Positions 10,330 to 22,218 of a stretch of DNA of 64,000 bases are shown piece by piece. The translations under genes were made by a program, and so were the position numbers. Each line of letters opens with the position of its first letter. Within the stretch, counting starts at the first letter, position 1. Origin of the DNA: Camellia lanceoleosa (lineage: Eukaryota > Streptophyta > Magnoliopsida > Ericales > Theaceae); NCBI GenBank assembly GCA_025200525.1, contig CM045761.1, positions 39,564,190 to 39,628,189 of the forward strand, in the 5' to 3' direction. The notes below the pieces were generated by a model. The model had not been told where the DNA came from. It made no database searches and saw nothing but the letters and a program-made list of their open reading frames with translations.

Positions 10330-12292
10330 TGTAACGCCCTCAAAATTAAACCCATAATAAATAATATTAACATGCATCATTATATTAAAACAAGAATATA
10401 ATTCCATTCATCAGAGTATTAAGAAATAAACATCAAAATAAATGCCCTACGGGCTTACATCTCGCCAAGCCAATACTTGGACACAAATCCACGAGTTCTA
10501 ACTCAAAAACAAATAAAGCCCTAGGCTTGAGTGTTTTACATATAAAAACAAATAAACTAAAAACAAATCTTCGAGTTCCAATCCCTCACAAGCTAAGTCC
10601 TTGGAGGCAGTGAACCATCTGCACCAAAATGAAGTTCTATATAGGGTGAGCCACAAATTTCAAGAGAGAAATACTAAACCAAGCATAAGAATTAACTAAA
10701 GTATTAGCATCGATACATGGTTAACACACTATATTCGATTACAATTCTCATGACACGAATATCTATATTGCCTATGACACGTTGTCTATGGCATATCTTA
10801 CCTTCCACCTATGGCTCGTAACCCGCCAAATAACTCAACGAATTTCATCTCTTATTAACAATAATTGAACAGGATAACAAGTTAAGTTAAACCTCTCTAT
10901 AACATAACAAATACACATGCCGGTATTGTATCAATCATAACCACATTCACTTCCATACTTCTCAACCGATACACATGGTGGTGATGTATCATATCAACAA
11001 TAAATAGAAATACTTATTCACAATAGGCACACATGTATGTGATGCAAGTGGGATCCATCCCCTTTCTCCTCCCAACACATCCGGGTTTAGAGGTCCATCC
11101 CTTTCTTCCCTAAACCCTCCAACAATTTCGGTTTAGAAGTCCATCCCTTTCTTCCTAAACCGAGTTCATCCCCTATCTCCTCCAAAACCAAATGCATATG
11201 CAACATAATCAATACTTGCTATATACAACACATAATCAATACAAGTAATGTTCTCAGATAATTCAACAACAAATAGTCGACTCAATTCCAGCTTATACCT
11301 AAGCCACATGCAAGGTCTACACAATCACCGGCTATCCTCCACCGATAGCCCAAACAATTATTTCTAAGGTAAATAAATATACAATACATATAATCCTAAT
11401 TCCACAGATAAGTAATTAAATATCCGACTACATCAATTTATAACATAATCCCCCAATTTCATGAATTAAACTCAATTCCACATACTTCCCTTAAATTAAT
11501 TACACAAATTAATCTAAGTCAAAACCTAGGGTTTCTCCCAAAATCACCAAACTACCCCCTCCCACATACTAGAACACCAACACTTAGGATTAAAACGTAT
11601 ACAAGGAGTAGGAAATCCCTACCTTAAATGTAAGAGCCCAAAAGGAGAAGAAGAAGATGATGCTCAAAACCCCAAAGTGCTCCAAATCAACAATTGCTCG
11701 ATTAAATGAAAGCCCTCACTCTCTACCTTTTAATGAAGGAACTAGGTTAGAAGCGCCTCTAGATAGATCAAACCCAAGGAAAAGATGAGTTGAGAGAAAA
11801 GAAACTCGAACTAGGGTTTCGGATCCAAAATTGTGAAAAGGACGCTTTTAAAACCGCTGCTTTGCGTTTAAATATCGGGATGTGCTCGCCGAAGGAAGAC
11901 TGTCGCCGAGCGACTGCACACAAAAATGACTCGCCGGCGAAAAGAAGCTCGCCGAGCCAAAGACAAACCATCTCGCCGGCGAAGGAAAGCTCGCCGAGCC
12001 AACAAACATTGCCCTCGGGTCTAGCATCGACGCAACCCTCGCCGAGCTAAGAAAGGCTCGCCGGCGATTTAACCAAGAAGGACCTCGCTCGGCGAAGAAG
12101 CTCGCTCGGCGACCAAAAAGCGATCATCAAGAATTTGTTTCTAGACTCAACTAACTCAGTAATCAACACGCCCAAAACATCCTATAACCAAAGAATAAGG
12201 AATCAAGGACAACAATGACAATAATATGGCAACGGAATCCACGGAACATAAGTGGGATACGATAATCAAATGGGAAAAGACCGGTCGCTATA
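10330..12292 (-). repeat. 3' LTR of the chromovirus
   Basis: 1963 bp, matching 17749-19722 over its full length. It is bounded by TGTAACGCCC on the left (+ strand view) and GGTCGCTATA on the right. Compared with the other LTR, many differences are one-base changes in C/G runs or CTCGAG-to-CCGG-like losses (see findings). It contains a cluster of CTCGCC(G)GAGC-type motifs at 11886-12115. Confidence 0.93.
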
Positions 12293-12302
12293 ACCTCCCT
12301 TA
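12293..12302 (-). other. Polypurine tract of the chromovirus
   Basis: The - strand reads TAAGGGAGGT immediately before the 3' LTR start TATAGCGACC. This is the expected position and composition for the plus-strand primer of reverse transcription. Confidence 0.75.
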
Positions 12303-12696
12303 AAAAGAATTTCGTCCCCGAAATTAAGCATGAGTTTGTAAAAATAATTTTTTTCTCAATTCCCAATGATATAAACACAACAATAAACAACAACTTGACT
12401 CACAACCGGTCATTTCATCTCTTATCAAGAGCCATCTCACAGTATGTATAAATCAACATATATTTCAACTTGTATCAATATTATGCATTATTCTTCTCAA
12501 TGTTAACAATTTCCATATCATATTCAATCTCATGATATAAACAACACATTCAATATATATAAATGTTATACTCCACTTCCATAAAAAGGCAAGTTTCAAC
12601 ATGTTAACATTAAACCAAAACATCCTCAATGTTTTCTAGCTTAAGACATATATAAAATTCTCAAGTTCCACAATATTACATAATCTAAACACAAGA
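12303..12696 (-). other. 3' untranslated spacer of the chromovirus
   Basis: AT-rich DNA between the end of the chromodomain and the polypurine tract; no coding sense. Confidence 0.6.
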
Positions 12697-12984
12697 TTAC
12701 AAATCCACAAACAAGTCCGGATATTTCTCACGGACTTCCAACTCACGTTCCCAAGTGGCCTCCTCCACTCCGTGATGCTTCCACAAAACCTTCACTAAAG
12801 GGATGGTCTTACCACGCAGGACTTGATCCCGCCTATCCAAGACTCGAATCGGTCTCTCCTCATACGAAACATCCTCATCAACAACTAAATCGGTCCAATC
12901 CAACACATGCGACGGATCCGGCTCATACTTCCGAAGCATACTCACATGAAACACGTCATGAACTCCGGACAACTGCGGTGGCAA
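12697..12984 (-). pseudogene. Chromodomain and C-terminal integrase tail of chromovirus pol
   Basis: The 95-residue stretch starts at the conserved block [18 protein letters not shown]. It continues through [20 protein letters not shown] and [18 protein letters not shown], ending near the stop. This is the Tekay-type chromodomain at the integrase C-terminus, thought to direct insertion into chromatin of a given type. The stretch itself is intact, but it lies in a different frame from the integrase core upstream, so no full protein can be made from this copy. Confidence 0.82.
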
Positions 12985-13841
12985 AGCTAAACGATAAGCA
13001 ACCTCGCCAATCCTCTCAAGGATCTCAAAGGGGCCAATAAACCGAGGGACAACTTCCCACTCTTCCGAACCTCATTAAACCTCGCCTAGGTGAGATTTTC
13101 AGAAAGACATGATCTCCTACCTCAAACACCAAAGGTCTCCTCCTACGGTCGGCATAAGATTTCTGGCGACTCTGGGCTGTAACAAGCCTCCTACGGATAA
13201 GCTCAACCTTCTCCGTCGTTTCTCTCACTAACTCGGACCCAACAAAGGTGCATCACCCACCTCGGCCCAACAAATCTGGAGACCTACGATTCGGCCATAC
13301 AAGGCCTCAAACGGTGCCATACCGATACTAGACCGAAGCTTGTTGTTATAGGCAAACTCCACCAATGGCAAGTGTCTCTCCACGACCCATGAAATCAAGA
13401 ACACAACCCCAAGCATATCCTCAAGGATCTGAATGGTACGCCTCATTGCCCGTCGACCGAGGATGGTAAGTACTAAAGGTCAACTTAGTGCCTAAAGCAC
13501 TCTGCAAACTCGCCACAACACGGCGGTGAAACGAGGATCTCTATCTGAGACAATCGTCACTTTGGAACCCCATGCAACTTTACTATTTCGAACATATAAA
13601 TCGGCAAGATGATCCACGAATCTCTCACGCGATAGGAATAAAGTGTCGACTTAGTCAACCGATCCACAACCACCCAAATAGCATCATTACCTCGTTGAGT
13701 CCTAGGAAGACCCACAACGAAGTCCATAGTGACATGCTCCCACTTCCACTCGGCAATAAGTAAGGGTTGCAACAAACCCGGCCTCGATGCTCGGCCTTCA
13801 CTGGCGACAAGTAAGGCACTTAGATACAAAAGTCGCCACAT
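12985..13841 (-). pseudogene. Integrase core of chromovirus pol, multiple frames
   Basis: Reading 3' to 5' on the + strand, one frame gives WKWEHVTMDFVVGLPRTQRG (first catalytic Asp in MDFV), then DAIWVVVDRLTKS. Another gives RHLPLVEFAYNNKLRSSIGM and APFEALYGR. A third gives RRRPLVFEVGDHVFLKISP and RGLMRFG, the GPF/Y-like module. The blocks are in correct order but at least three frames are used, so several indels separate them. The segment between the first and second catalytic Asp is poorly readable. Confidence 0.82.
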
Positions 13842-14048
13842 CTCTCTTCATACCCGCCACCAAAATGGCGACCCAAATCCTATACATCTTAGTGCCTCCG
13901 GATGCACCGCAAAGCGCGAATGATGAAACTCTCGAGTACCTCCTCTCGACACGATTAAGCACAAACAGACGGTCTCAGATCTCACACTCGTCGGGATACC
14001 GTCAAACCCTTCTCAACCTTACCACTAGAAATCTTCTCCGGAGAGATT

Positions 14049-14702
14049 CTACCTCAAGATCACCCTCCGAGCCTCTAACACTCGAGTCACAAGTGTAGGG
14101 TACGTGCAACAACGAAAACAAGGTCGCAGCCTCAACGGATTCGCCAGATGCAAATCAAACTCCCCAACCGCACCCAACATCTCCCACTCTCGGATGGCTA
14201 TACTAGCGTCACCAACAGATTTCCTACTAAGGGCATCGGCCACAACATTGGCCTTTCAGGATGATAGTGCAACTCGAAATCATAATCCTCAATAAATTCC
14301 ATCCACCTCCTGCCTCAGATTCAAGTCTTTACGTGTAAACAGATATTTGGAACTCTTATGATCGGAGAATACTTCAAATTTCTCACCAAGCAGATAATGC
14401 CTCCAAATCTTCAAGGCAAATATCACATTTGCTAACTCTAGATCATGCGTAGGGTAATTCTTCTCATGAATTTTCAATCTGGCGTGAGCCATAGGCAACC
14501 ACTTTCCTCTTGCATCAACACACAACCAGACCCTCTGCGAGGCGTCACGATGGCTACATAACCCAATCCTCTCTAGGAATAATCAAGACCGAGCGGTGGT
14601 CAATCTAACCTTCAACTCTGAAACGACTTTTCACAAGTCTCACTCCATACAAATTTGACCCCTTCCGAGTCAATCTAGTCAGCGGTGAAGCTAACTTGGA
14701 GA
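14049..14702 (-). pseudogene. RNase H of chromovirus pol with downstream linker
   Basis: The frame at 14525-14289 reads HEKNYPTHDLELANVIFALK then WRHYLLGEKFEVFSDHKSSK and YLFTRKDLNLRQ, the standard gypsy RNase H. The adjoining MADALSRK motif appears at 14243 in a different frame. The start of the domain (about 14600-14530) is disrupted. At least two indels are needed to explain the frame changes. Confidence 0.82.
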
Positions 14703-15072
14703 AATCCTTCACAAAGCGATAATACCGCCAATCGTAAAGCTGCGGATCTCAAACACACTCTTAGGTTGTACCCAATCTTGCACTGCCTCAATCTTGGATG
14801 TATCAACAGACACCCCTTTCCCAGAAACTACGTGGCCTAAAAACTTCACCTCTTCTAGCGAATTCACACTTCCCAAACTTAGCATAAAGCTTATGGGCCC
14901 TAAGTAACTCAAGCACCACTCTCAAGTGTTCCTCGTGCTCCTCCTCTGAAGGTGAATAAATCAGAATGTCGTCCACGAAGACGACCACAAAACGACCTAA
15001 GAATTCCCGGAAGATCCGGTTCATCAAATCCATAAACATCGCCGGTGCGTTGGTGAGCCCAAGCGGCATCAC
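14703..15072 (-). pseudogene. Reverse transcriptase, palm and thumb part, frame-shifted
   Basis: The stretch starting at 15072 reads [20 protein letters not shown] and [20 protein letters not shown]. The catalytic FVDD motif lies at about 14979-14968. It is followed by [20 protein letters not shown]. It overlaps the preceding protease-RT frame by a few bases in another frame, so a single small indel near 15070 separates the two RT halves. Confidence 0.87.
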
Positions 15073-16046
15073 CGAAACTCATAGTGGCCATACCGCGTAC
15101 GGAATGCCGTCTTTGGAATATCCTCCTCCCTGACTCTCAACTGATGATAACCCGATCTCAAGTCTATCTTAGAGAAACAACGAGAACCCTTCAACTGGTC
15201 AAACAAATCATCTATACGAGGCATAGGGTACTTATTCTTAACCGTAGCCCGATTCAATTTCCGGTAATCTATACACAGTCTCAAAGCACCACCTTTCTTC
15301 TTAGCGAATAGGGCCGGTGCTCCCCATGGCGAAACACTAGGACGAATATAGCCCTTATCTAGCAACTCCTGGAGTTGAACCTTCAACTCAACTAACTCAG
15401 CTGGGGCGAAACGATAAGGTGCCATAGAAATCGGCGCCGTGCCGGGCACTAAATCAATAGAGAACTCAATCTCTCGATGAGGTGGCAAACCAACAAGATC
15501 CTCGGGGAAGACGTCCGGGTACTCACAAACCACCCTCGGTAACACAATCTGGGTCTCATCACACTCACTACTCTCGAAGCTAGCAAGTAGACCACTAAGC
15601 TCACTCCGCCCTCGCGGATCGTACCCTGGTGGCAAAACACTACCAACCCTGTCCCCCAGAAAATGGAAACGTTCTCCGCTAATTGTACAACAGGTGACCC
15701 TCTGACGGTAGCAATCAATAAATGCCCGGTATGACGATAACCAGTCCATACCCAAAATAACATCGAAGCCCTTCATGGGCATAACCACAAAAGAAAAAGG
15801 GATTCTATGATCATCGACCTCTATATCACAACCCCTAACACCTTGTTTCAAAATCAACTCACCCCCAAGAGGCGACACTACACAAATAGGAGATGCTAAC
15901 TGTGCTAACTCCAACTCCAAAATAGATGCGAATGCAGCAGACACAAAAGAATGAGATGCACCCGTATCGATCAAAACACTAGCAACTGAATTGCAAAACA
16001 AGAAGGTACCTCTCACAACCGACGGAGCTGGTACAAGATCCTGCAT
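15069..16046 (-). pseudogene. Aspartic protease and N-terminal half of reverse transcriptase
   Basis: This is the longest open stretch of the element (325 residues). Residues about 28-36 are DTGASHSFV, the protease active site (near 15965-15939). VILGMDWLS follows around residue 95. RT begins with [20 protein letters not shown], then [40 protein letters not shown] and [15 protein letters not shown]. The frame runs out at HYEFR, just before the LPFGLTNAP-like motif, which is found in the next frame. There are no internal stops in nearly 1 kb, in contrast to the rest of pol. Confidence 0.9.
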
Positions 16047-16059
16047 GAATAAAGATACA

Positions 16060-17350
16060 CGCCAGATGACCTTCGATCAACTGCTCACCCCTAGGAGCAT
16101 AAGGCTGCAGACCGAATGGGACGATGAAGCCTCGATTAGCCCTCGAGGCTGAACGGACCGAACGGGCCGACTGAGTGCGCCTCAAACCAGATGCACTAGA
16201 TGTGCTATTCAAGCGTGGGCAAAACCTCTTGGTGCCTGGTGACCGACCGAAAACAACTCAAACCAGGACGCACCGGTGTGCCACTCAATCAAGGCAGAAC
16301 CTCTTCAGTGCCGGGATGACCGCCTTGAAAACAAGAGAGCGATGGCCTCTACCACGACTCGCTCGAGATCGAGCCAAGAAGATCTTGCCCTCTGCACTCC
16401 TCCTCCGAGGACAAATCGAAGACTTATGGCCCGGTGGCCACACTTGAAACAGTAATGTCTCCTGTTGCCTTTCCCGAACTAGCACTCGATCGGAAAAAGT
16501 AGATCTAGAAAAACTACTCGAGGTCTGGCGAGGTGAAACCTCTCGCCTCCGCCGCCATCGACCATCGACTCCTCTTGGAGCCTTTACGCCCTTCCTCCTC
16601 TCGCCATCGCATCTCGGTATGAAATTTCACGCATCAACCAAACGCCCAAAATCCCTAATCATAGTCGGCACAACTCTCAATTTGAGGTCGCCTCAACTTC
16701 TTCTCAAACTCTATGCAACGGCGTTCCTCGATCGCCACTAACTCAAAGTCGCGAACTCGACAAACTAGTAAATGAGGCCTCGAACTCACCATCGATGAAC
16801 TATTCGCCCGGATGGCGTGGCCGATCTCTCAACGTCTCTGAGCAATTTGGAGACAGGTACTTCTCTTGAAAAGCATCAACAAACTCCTTCCAAGTACCGC
16901 CAATACGACCCTTGGTGAACTTCCACCACTGACCCGCATCCCCTTTCAGCTGGAAAGATGCCAAGGTCACCTTCAACCCCTCGTCTTCGATGCCAAGCAT
17001 CTCAAACGTTTTCGTTATCTGTTCGAGCCATTCGTCTGCCTTAAGCGGCTCGCTAGGATCACCTACAAACACTTCCGGTTGAGACCGGAAAAACTCCCTC
17101 TTCAGAAAAGAAGGCCCTGCATCTGCGGCAACTACCGAGTCGAACTACTGGTGGATTCGCGACCCTCGGAATGTCCATGGCGCTGAAATGCCCTGCTATC
17201 TCTTGGGCCAAAGCACCCATACCTATCGCCCTCTTGGCTCGGCCACATTGGCACAGCCAACACCCTCTGAACCGCGGAATTTCCTCGGTATAGGCACTTC
17301 TTGCTGGCACGCCTACCACGCCTACCACGACCTCGTCCTCGTCGACATCC
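16060..17350 (-). pseudogene. Gag of the chromovirus with zinc knuckle, frame-shifted
   Basis: The capsid-type retrotransposon gag core is readable at 17072-16800: LKADEWLEQITKTFEMLGIE, then GDAGQWWKFTKGR and EFVDAFQEKYLSP. The N-terminal part (17328-17075) and the part after LSP are in other frames. A CCHC zinc knuckle that would bind the genomic RNA is split: CFKCG lies at 16451-16440 and GHKSSIC at about 16434-16411 in the neighbouring frame, so a single-base indel divides it. Confidence 0.8.
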
Positions 17351-17733
17351 TAATAAAGAAACAAAGACGTTAGCACTCTAAATAATGTGCCAAAACTATA
17401 ACACTGCGTCCTAATACATTGAATAACAATAAATCACACCACGTAAGCACATAATCACATAAGCACCTACGAATTTCATTTCTGGATAATGATAGTCCCG
17501 AGGCATCACTAAAGTTCCGGTTGGAAACAACATTGATCAAGTGCCTTTCCAACAAGACTTTCAGAGACTCAAGGGTCCAATCAACATCCTAGAAACTACA
17601 TTCCATACCCACATAGTCACATAAACATGTTATCATATAAGCATGCAGTCATTACACTAAGTCTCTATCAAACGAGACGAACCCATTGTGATACTAATCA
17701 CTTCCACGTACCCAAAGTATTCGAACCCGGTAC
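17351..17733 (-). other. 5' leader of the chromovirus
   Basis: Non-coding sequence between the primer site and gag, as expected for a gypsy leader. No other element is seen in it. Confidence 0.6.
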
Positions 17734-17745
17734 GCTCTGATACCA
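17734..17745 (-). other. Primer binding site, initiator tRNA-Met
   Basis: The - strand reads TGGTATCAGAGC, complementary to the 3' end of plant initiator tRNA-Met. It begins three bases inside the 5' LTR, whose + strand boundary is at 17749. Confidence 0.9.
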
Positions 17746-17748
17746 AGT

Positions 17749-19722
17749 TGTAACGCCCTCAAAATTAAACCCATAATAAATAATATTGACATGCATCATT
17801 ATATTAAAACAAGAATATAATTCCATTCATCAGAGTATTAAGAAATAAACATCAAAATAAATGCCCTACGGGCTTACATCTCGCCAAGCCAATACTTGGA
17901 CACAAATCCACGAGTTCTAACTCAAAAACAAATAAAGCCCTAGGCTTGAGTGTTTTACATATAAAAACAAATAAACTAAAAACAAATCTTCGAGTTCCAA
18001 TCCCTCACAAGCTAAGTCCTTGGAGGCGTGAACCATCTGCACTGAAAATGAAGTTCCCATATAGGGTGAGCCATGACCCAAGAGAAATACTAAACCAAGC
18101 ATAAGAATTAACTAAAGTATTAGCATCTGATACATGGTTAACACACTATATTCCGATTACAATTCTCATGACACGAATATCTATATTGCCTATGACACGT
18201 TGTCTATGGCATATCTTACCTTCCACCTATGGCTCAGAACCTGGCCAAATAACTCAACGGGAATTTCATCTCTTATTAACAATAATTGAACAGGGATAAC
18301 AAGTTAAGTTAAACCTCTCTATAACATAACAAATACACATGCTGGTATTGTATCAATCATAACCACATTCACTTCCATACTTCTCAACTGATACACATGG
18401 TGGTGATGTATCATATCAACAATAAATAGAAATACTTCTATTCACAATAGGCACACATGTATGTGATGCAAGTGGGATCCATCCCCTTTTCTCCTCCCAA
18501 CACATCTGGTTTAGAGGTCCATCCCCTTTCTTCCCCTAAACCCTCCAACAATTTCGGTTTAGAAGTCCATCCCCTTTCTTCCCTAAACCGGAGTTCATCC
18601 CTATCTCCTCCAAAACCAAATGCATATGCAACATAATCAATACTTGCCATATACAACACATAATCAATACAAGTAATGTTACGTATTAATTCAATCAAAT
18701 AAATTTGACTCAATTCGATTATACCTAAGCCACATGCAAGGTCTACAACAATCATGGCTATCCTCCACCGATAGCCCAAACAATTATTTCTAGCGAAATA
18801 AATATACAATACATATAATCCTAATTCCACAGATAAGTAATTAAATATCCGACTACATCAATTTATATCATAATCCTCAATTTCATGAATTAAACTCAAT
18901 TCCACATACTTCCCTTAAATTAATTACACAAATTAATCTAAGTCAAAACCTAGGGTTTCTCCCAAAATCACCAAACTACCCCCATATACCAAAATACCAA
19001 CACTTATGATTAAAGCGTATAAATGGAGTAGGAAATCCCTACCTTAAGCAGAAGAGCCCAAAAGGAGAAGAAGAAGATGATGCTCAAAACCCCAAAGTGC
19101 TCCAAATCAACAATTGCTCGATTAAATGAAAGCCCTCACTCTCCTCTACCTTTTAATGAAGGAACTAGGTTAGAAGCGCCCTCTAGATAGATCAAACCCA
19201 AGGAAAAGATGAGTTGAGAGAAAAAACTCGGAACTAGGGTTTCGGATCAAAAATTGTGAAAAAGGACGTTTTAAAACCGCTGCGTTTAAATCTCGGACAG
19301 GCTCGCTCGGCGAAGACCGGTCGCTGAGCGACCAGACACAAACAGACCTCGCCGAGCGAAAAGAAGCTCGCTCGAGCCAAAGACAAACCATCTCGCTCGA
19401 GCGAAGGAAAGCTCGCTCGAGCCAACAAACATTGCCCTCAGGTTTAGCACTGGACGCAACCCTGGCTCGAGCGAAGAAAGGCGCGCTCGGGCGACGAACC
19501 AAGAAGGACCTCGCCGGCGAAGAAGCTCGCCGGCGACCAAATAAAAGCGATCATCAAGAATTTGTTTCTAGACTCAACCAACCTGTAATCAACCTGCCCA
19601 AAACATCCTATAACCAAAGAATAAGGAATCAAGGACAACAATGACAATAATATGGCAACGGAATCCACGGAACATAAGTCCGGATACGATAATCAAATGG
19701 GAAAAAGACCGGGGTCGCTATA
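17749..19722 (-). repeat. 5' LTR of the chromovirus
   Basis: 1974 bp, the partner of 10330-12292. A GC-rich cluster of CGCTCGAGCG-type palindromes lies at 19300-19540. The outer boundary GGTCGCTATA is followed directly by the TTAAC target repeat. Confidence 0.93.
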
Positions 19723-20281
19723 TTAACAATTAGGGCATTAACAATAAAAATATGAAATTCCACATATTGTATGAATAGAAACAGGGGATATTGGAAGTTC
19801 ACAATAGTGTAATTTGAACAAGAGATTTAGGGTTTACATACAAGATTGATGAGATTACTTACTCTTTTTTCATATTGACGGTTTGGTTGTCACAAATGGT
19901 CATTGGTGATGATTTTGACGAAGATGGAACTTCAGGATGTTCACCAATGGTGATTTTCACGTTTCCGTAGATAGATGGTGGAGATATGACGAAGCCGACG
20001 ATGAGACATTGCGATGATGGAACAATGAGATACGTATGTGTGTGAGACGATATGGAATACGATTTTGGGTTTTCGGAAGGGTGGAGATATTGTGTGTGAT
20101 TTTCTGCAAAAAAAGAGAGGGGAAGAGGGACAGTTATTTGATTCAAAAAGAGAGGGGAAGAGGAGAAGGGTGTTTTGGTCTTCTAATATAAAATAGGACT
20201 TGATGGAATAGTAGAAAACACTATGGGGTTTATGGAATAGGATTCTTAGAGAATGGACTTATTAAAAAAGCTCCCTTTTTA
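19723..20281 (-). other. Right remainder of candidate MULE, possible exon-like stretch
   Basis: After the TTAAC repeat, a stretch at 20146-19863 on the - strand is open for about 95 codons without a start ATG (it begins at a TTG). It ends at AAAAAAGA followed by the strong donor-like GTAAGT (19862-19857). I do not recognise the peptide (it includes NVKITIGEHPEVPSSSKSSP). It could be a decayed first exon of the element or chance. The last 130 bp form the inverted end. Confidence 0.35.
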
Positions 20282-21115
20282 AAATTATATTATGATTATA
20301 TTCTTTTATGTCAACTCGATTAACAATTTGTAATGATGTTAAAAATATATTTCAATTAATAATTTAAGTAATTTTATTATTATTTAGAAGAAGAATGAGA
20401 AATTTTATTTTTTTATTTATCGTATGAAATAAAAATTCTGACAATGGGATATTTTTAATTTTCAAAACTACAAAAGACAATTCGTATTTTAAACAAATCT
20501 AAAAAAATGTATTTATAATTTACCTTAAAATTTATTTAGAAAGTAGATGTATCATAGAAATTGAACGTAGGTCCTGTTTCAAAACTTAGTCAAAAAGTCA
20601 GTCTAAAAATCGTTCGCTCTACTTTTTTACAAGTTTATTTGTAAAAAAAAAAAAAAACCAAAAAAGTTACAAAAATGTCAATTATCAAACAAGTGAAAAA
20701 AATGGCATCTTTATAATTTTTAATGGATAAAATTATTGGTTTAATCTTTATAATTGTTCAGCATTTGATATCCGAATTATTTTAAGTTGTTTAGACTATT
20801 AAAGTCAAATGTGATTCGTTTGGGGACTGACTATTTTAGCCAAAAAGCCAAAAAGCCAACTAAAACTAGTCACATCACCTCTCTACTTTTCTGCACATCT
20901 TTTCGTAAAAAGCCAAAAAATTACTAAAATAGCCTGTTCCCAAGAGATGGAAATGGCTAACCAAAGCCTTCTTGGTGCTGGAAAGAGGACGGTTGGGACT
21001 AGGGTCAAGGTTTGGTTATTTTGGTAATTTGCTTCAGAGGTAAAATTATATTAAAATAAAAATAAATAAAAATTGGAGTACTCATTAAAAATTTTGAGGT
21101 ATATTTAAAATATTT

Positions 21116-21452
21116 CGGCCTTGTTTGGTTTGTCTCTATTGAGAGATAATTTTGAGAAAAAATTTTAAAAATTTGTTTGGTTGAAAATTTTAAGAAAAAA
21201 AATTCAAAATTATTTTTCTCTTTGATACCTATCAATCAATCATTTTTTTTTTCTTTCTTCCCTAATCATTTTCTTTCTCACATTCATCTATTCAACTATC
21301 CAAAAAAAAAAAAAAAAAAAAAAGATCATTCCGAACTCTAAAAACTCAAACTATTTTCAAAACATATAACTAAATAAATTTTCAAATTTTATAAACTTTT
21401 TGAAAAAATTATTTTTCAAAATTGTTTCACGAATACAAACCAAACAAAGCTT
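21116..21452. mobile_element. Small MITE with GCCTTGTTTGGTTTGT ends
   Basis: Left GCCTTGTTTGGTTTGT and right ACAAACCAAACAAAGC are inverted repeats with one mismatch in 16. Internal sequence also pairs (TTTTGAGAAAAAATTTT against AAAATTATTTTTCAAAA). Target repeats are not evident. The end sequence resembles hAT-derived MITEs common in plants. Confidence 0.55.
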
Positions 21453-21480
21453 CCATTGTTTCTAAGAATCTGATAATACA

Positions 21481-22218
21481 TTTTGGCCTTATTTGAGAAG
21501 TTGACTATTTTAGTTGGCTATTTGCCTTTTTGACTATTTTAACCTGGCTAAAAAAATTATGTTTGGAAAGTTAGTTGGTTTTTTTTTTGTAGTTGATTTC
21601 ATAATTGTAAAAAAGAAATGAAATAATTATGAGTTGAATGTGATATTTTATTTTATTAGCTCTTTAAACCTATTTTGTCTTTTGGTAGACTATTTTAATC
21701 CAATTATCTTCCCAAACAGTATTTGTTATATTTATAGACAATTTTCTCCTTTTATATTTATGAACTATTTGGCATGGATTATATAAATGCCCTTATTTAG
21801 ATAAGTGTATTTATTTAGGTCATATTATCTCTTTATTTTTTTTATATATTTTTTTATAAAAATTTAAACGTTATATATATTTAGATAATTTTAAATATTT
21901 CTTAATTTTAATTTGTTCAATGAGAATTTTTGAATGAATAAAAAGAAATAGACGGTGGGCGGTTGGTCGCCGCCATCAACAAGTCAAGCCATCGTCTCTT
22001 TCACTATTGGTCGCTGGAATATTCTAACATTGTTCTAAAATTATTCAATAGAGGTGATTTAATTATTAGATGACTTGTGGAACGTTTGCTAATTATATAT
22101 TTTAGTTAAAAAATTTAAAAAATTATTATAAATTATATATATATATTTTATAATTTTTTTTATTTATAAAAAGTCAAAAAATTACCAAAATAATTTTTTT
22201 TCTCAAATGAGGCCTTAA
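21481..22218. mobile_element. DNA transposon remnant with GGCCTTATTTGAGAA ends
   Basis: GGCCTTATTTGAGAA at the left and TTCTCAAATGAGGCC at the right are inverted repeats with one mismatch in 15. Both ends continue into repeated TTTTGACTATTTTA / AAAAAGTCAAAAAATTACCA blocks. No transposase is readable, so it is non-autonomous. Target repeats are not clear. Confidence 0.55.

Larger units (their letters stand above)
10330..19722 (-). mobile_element. Ty3/gypsy chromovirus (Tekay-like), full-length structure, coding frames broken
   Basis: The element lies on the - strand. Two similar LTRs flank a 5.5-kb internal region with primer site, gag, protease, RT, RNase H, integrase, chromodomain and polypurine tract in chromovirus order. 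The insertion duplicates TTAAC (10325-10329 and 19723-19727) perfectly, so both ends are intact. LTRs begin TATAGCGACC instead of the usual TG and end GTTACA. Every domain is recognisable but spread over different frames by small indels. Internal position within the 4611-20281 unit shows it inserted after that unit. Confidence 0.93.
4611..20281. mobile_element. Candidate large MULE-like DNA transposon bracketing a nested gypsy
   Basis: The left end (4611 onward, TAAAAAGGGTTTTTTATTG, then ATAAATCC and TTATTCCATGAGGTCC) resembles the reverse complement of the right end (20281 backward, TAAAAAGGGAGCTTTTTT, AATAAGTCC, TATTCCATCAAGTCC). The resemblance continues for roughly 130-190 bp with substitutions and small gaps. 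Long inverted ends suggest a Mutator-like element. I cannot find matching 8-11 bp target repeats just outside, and no transposase is readable inside, so the pairing is inferred. Removing the gypsy element at 10330-19722 leaves about 6.3 kb, mostly the palindrome-rich array. Confidence 0.45.

Noticed and set aside
11768..12050. Open frames on both strands in the chromovirus LTR
   Set aside because: Same cause: the GC-rich CTCGCCGAGC cluster. The paired LTR shows the same frames shifted.
19859..20146. A protein-coding first exon of the candidate MULE
   Set aside because: It has no ATG at its start and no recognised domain; only a good donor-like GTAAGT speaks for it, so it is mentioned but not called as a gene.
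4602..20290. Target duplication for the candidate MULE
   Set aside because: The flanks ATAGATATA and AAATTATAT do not match at any small shift, so I do not claim one.
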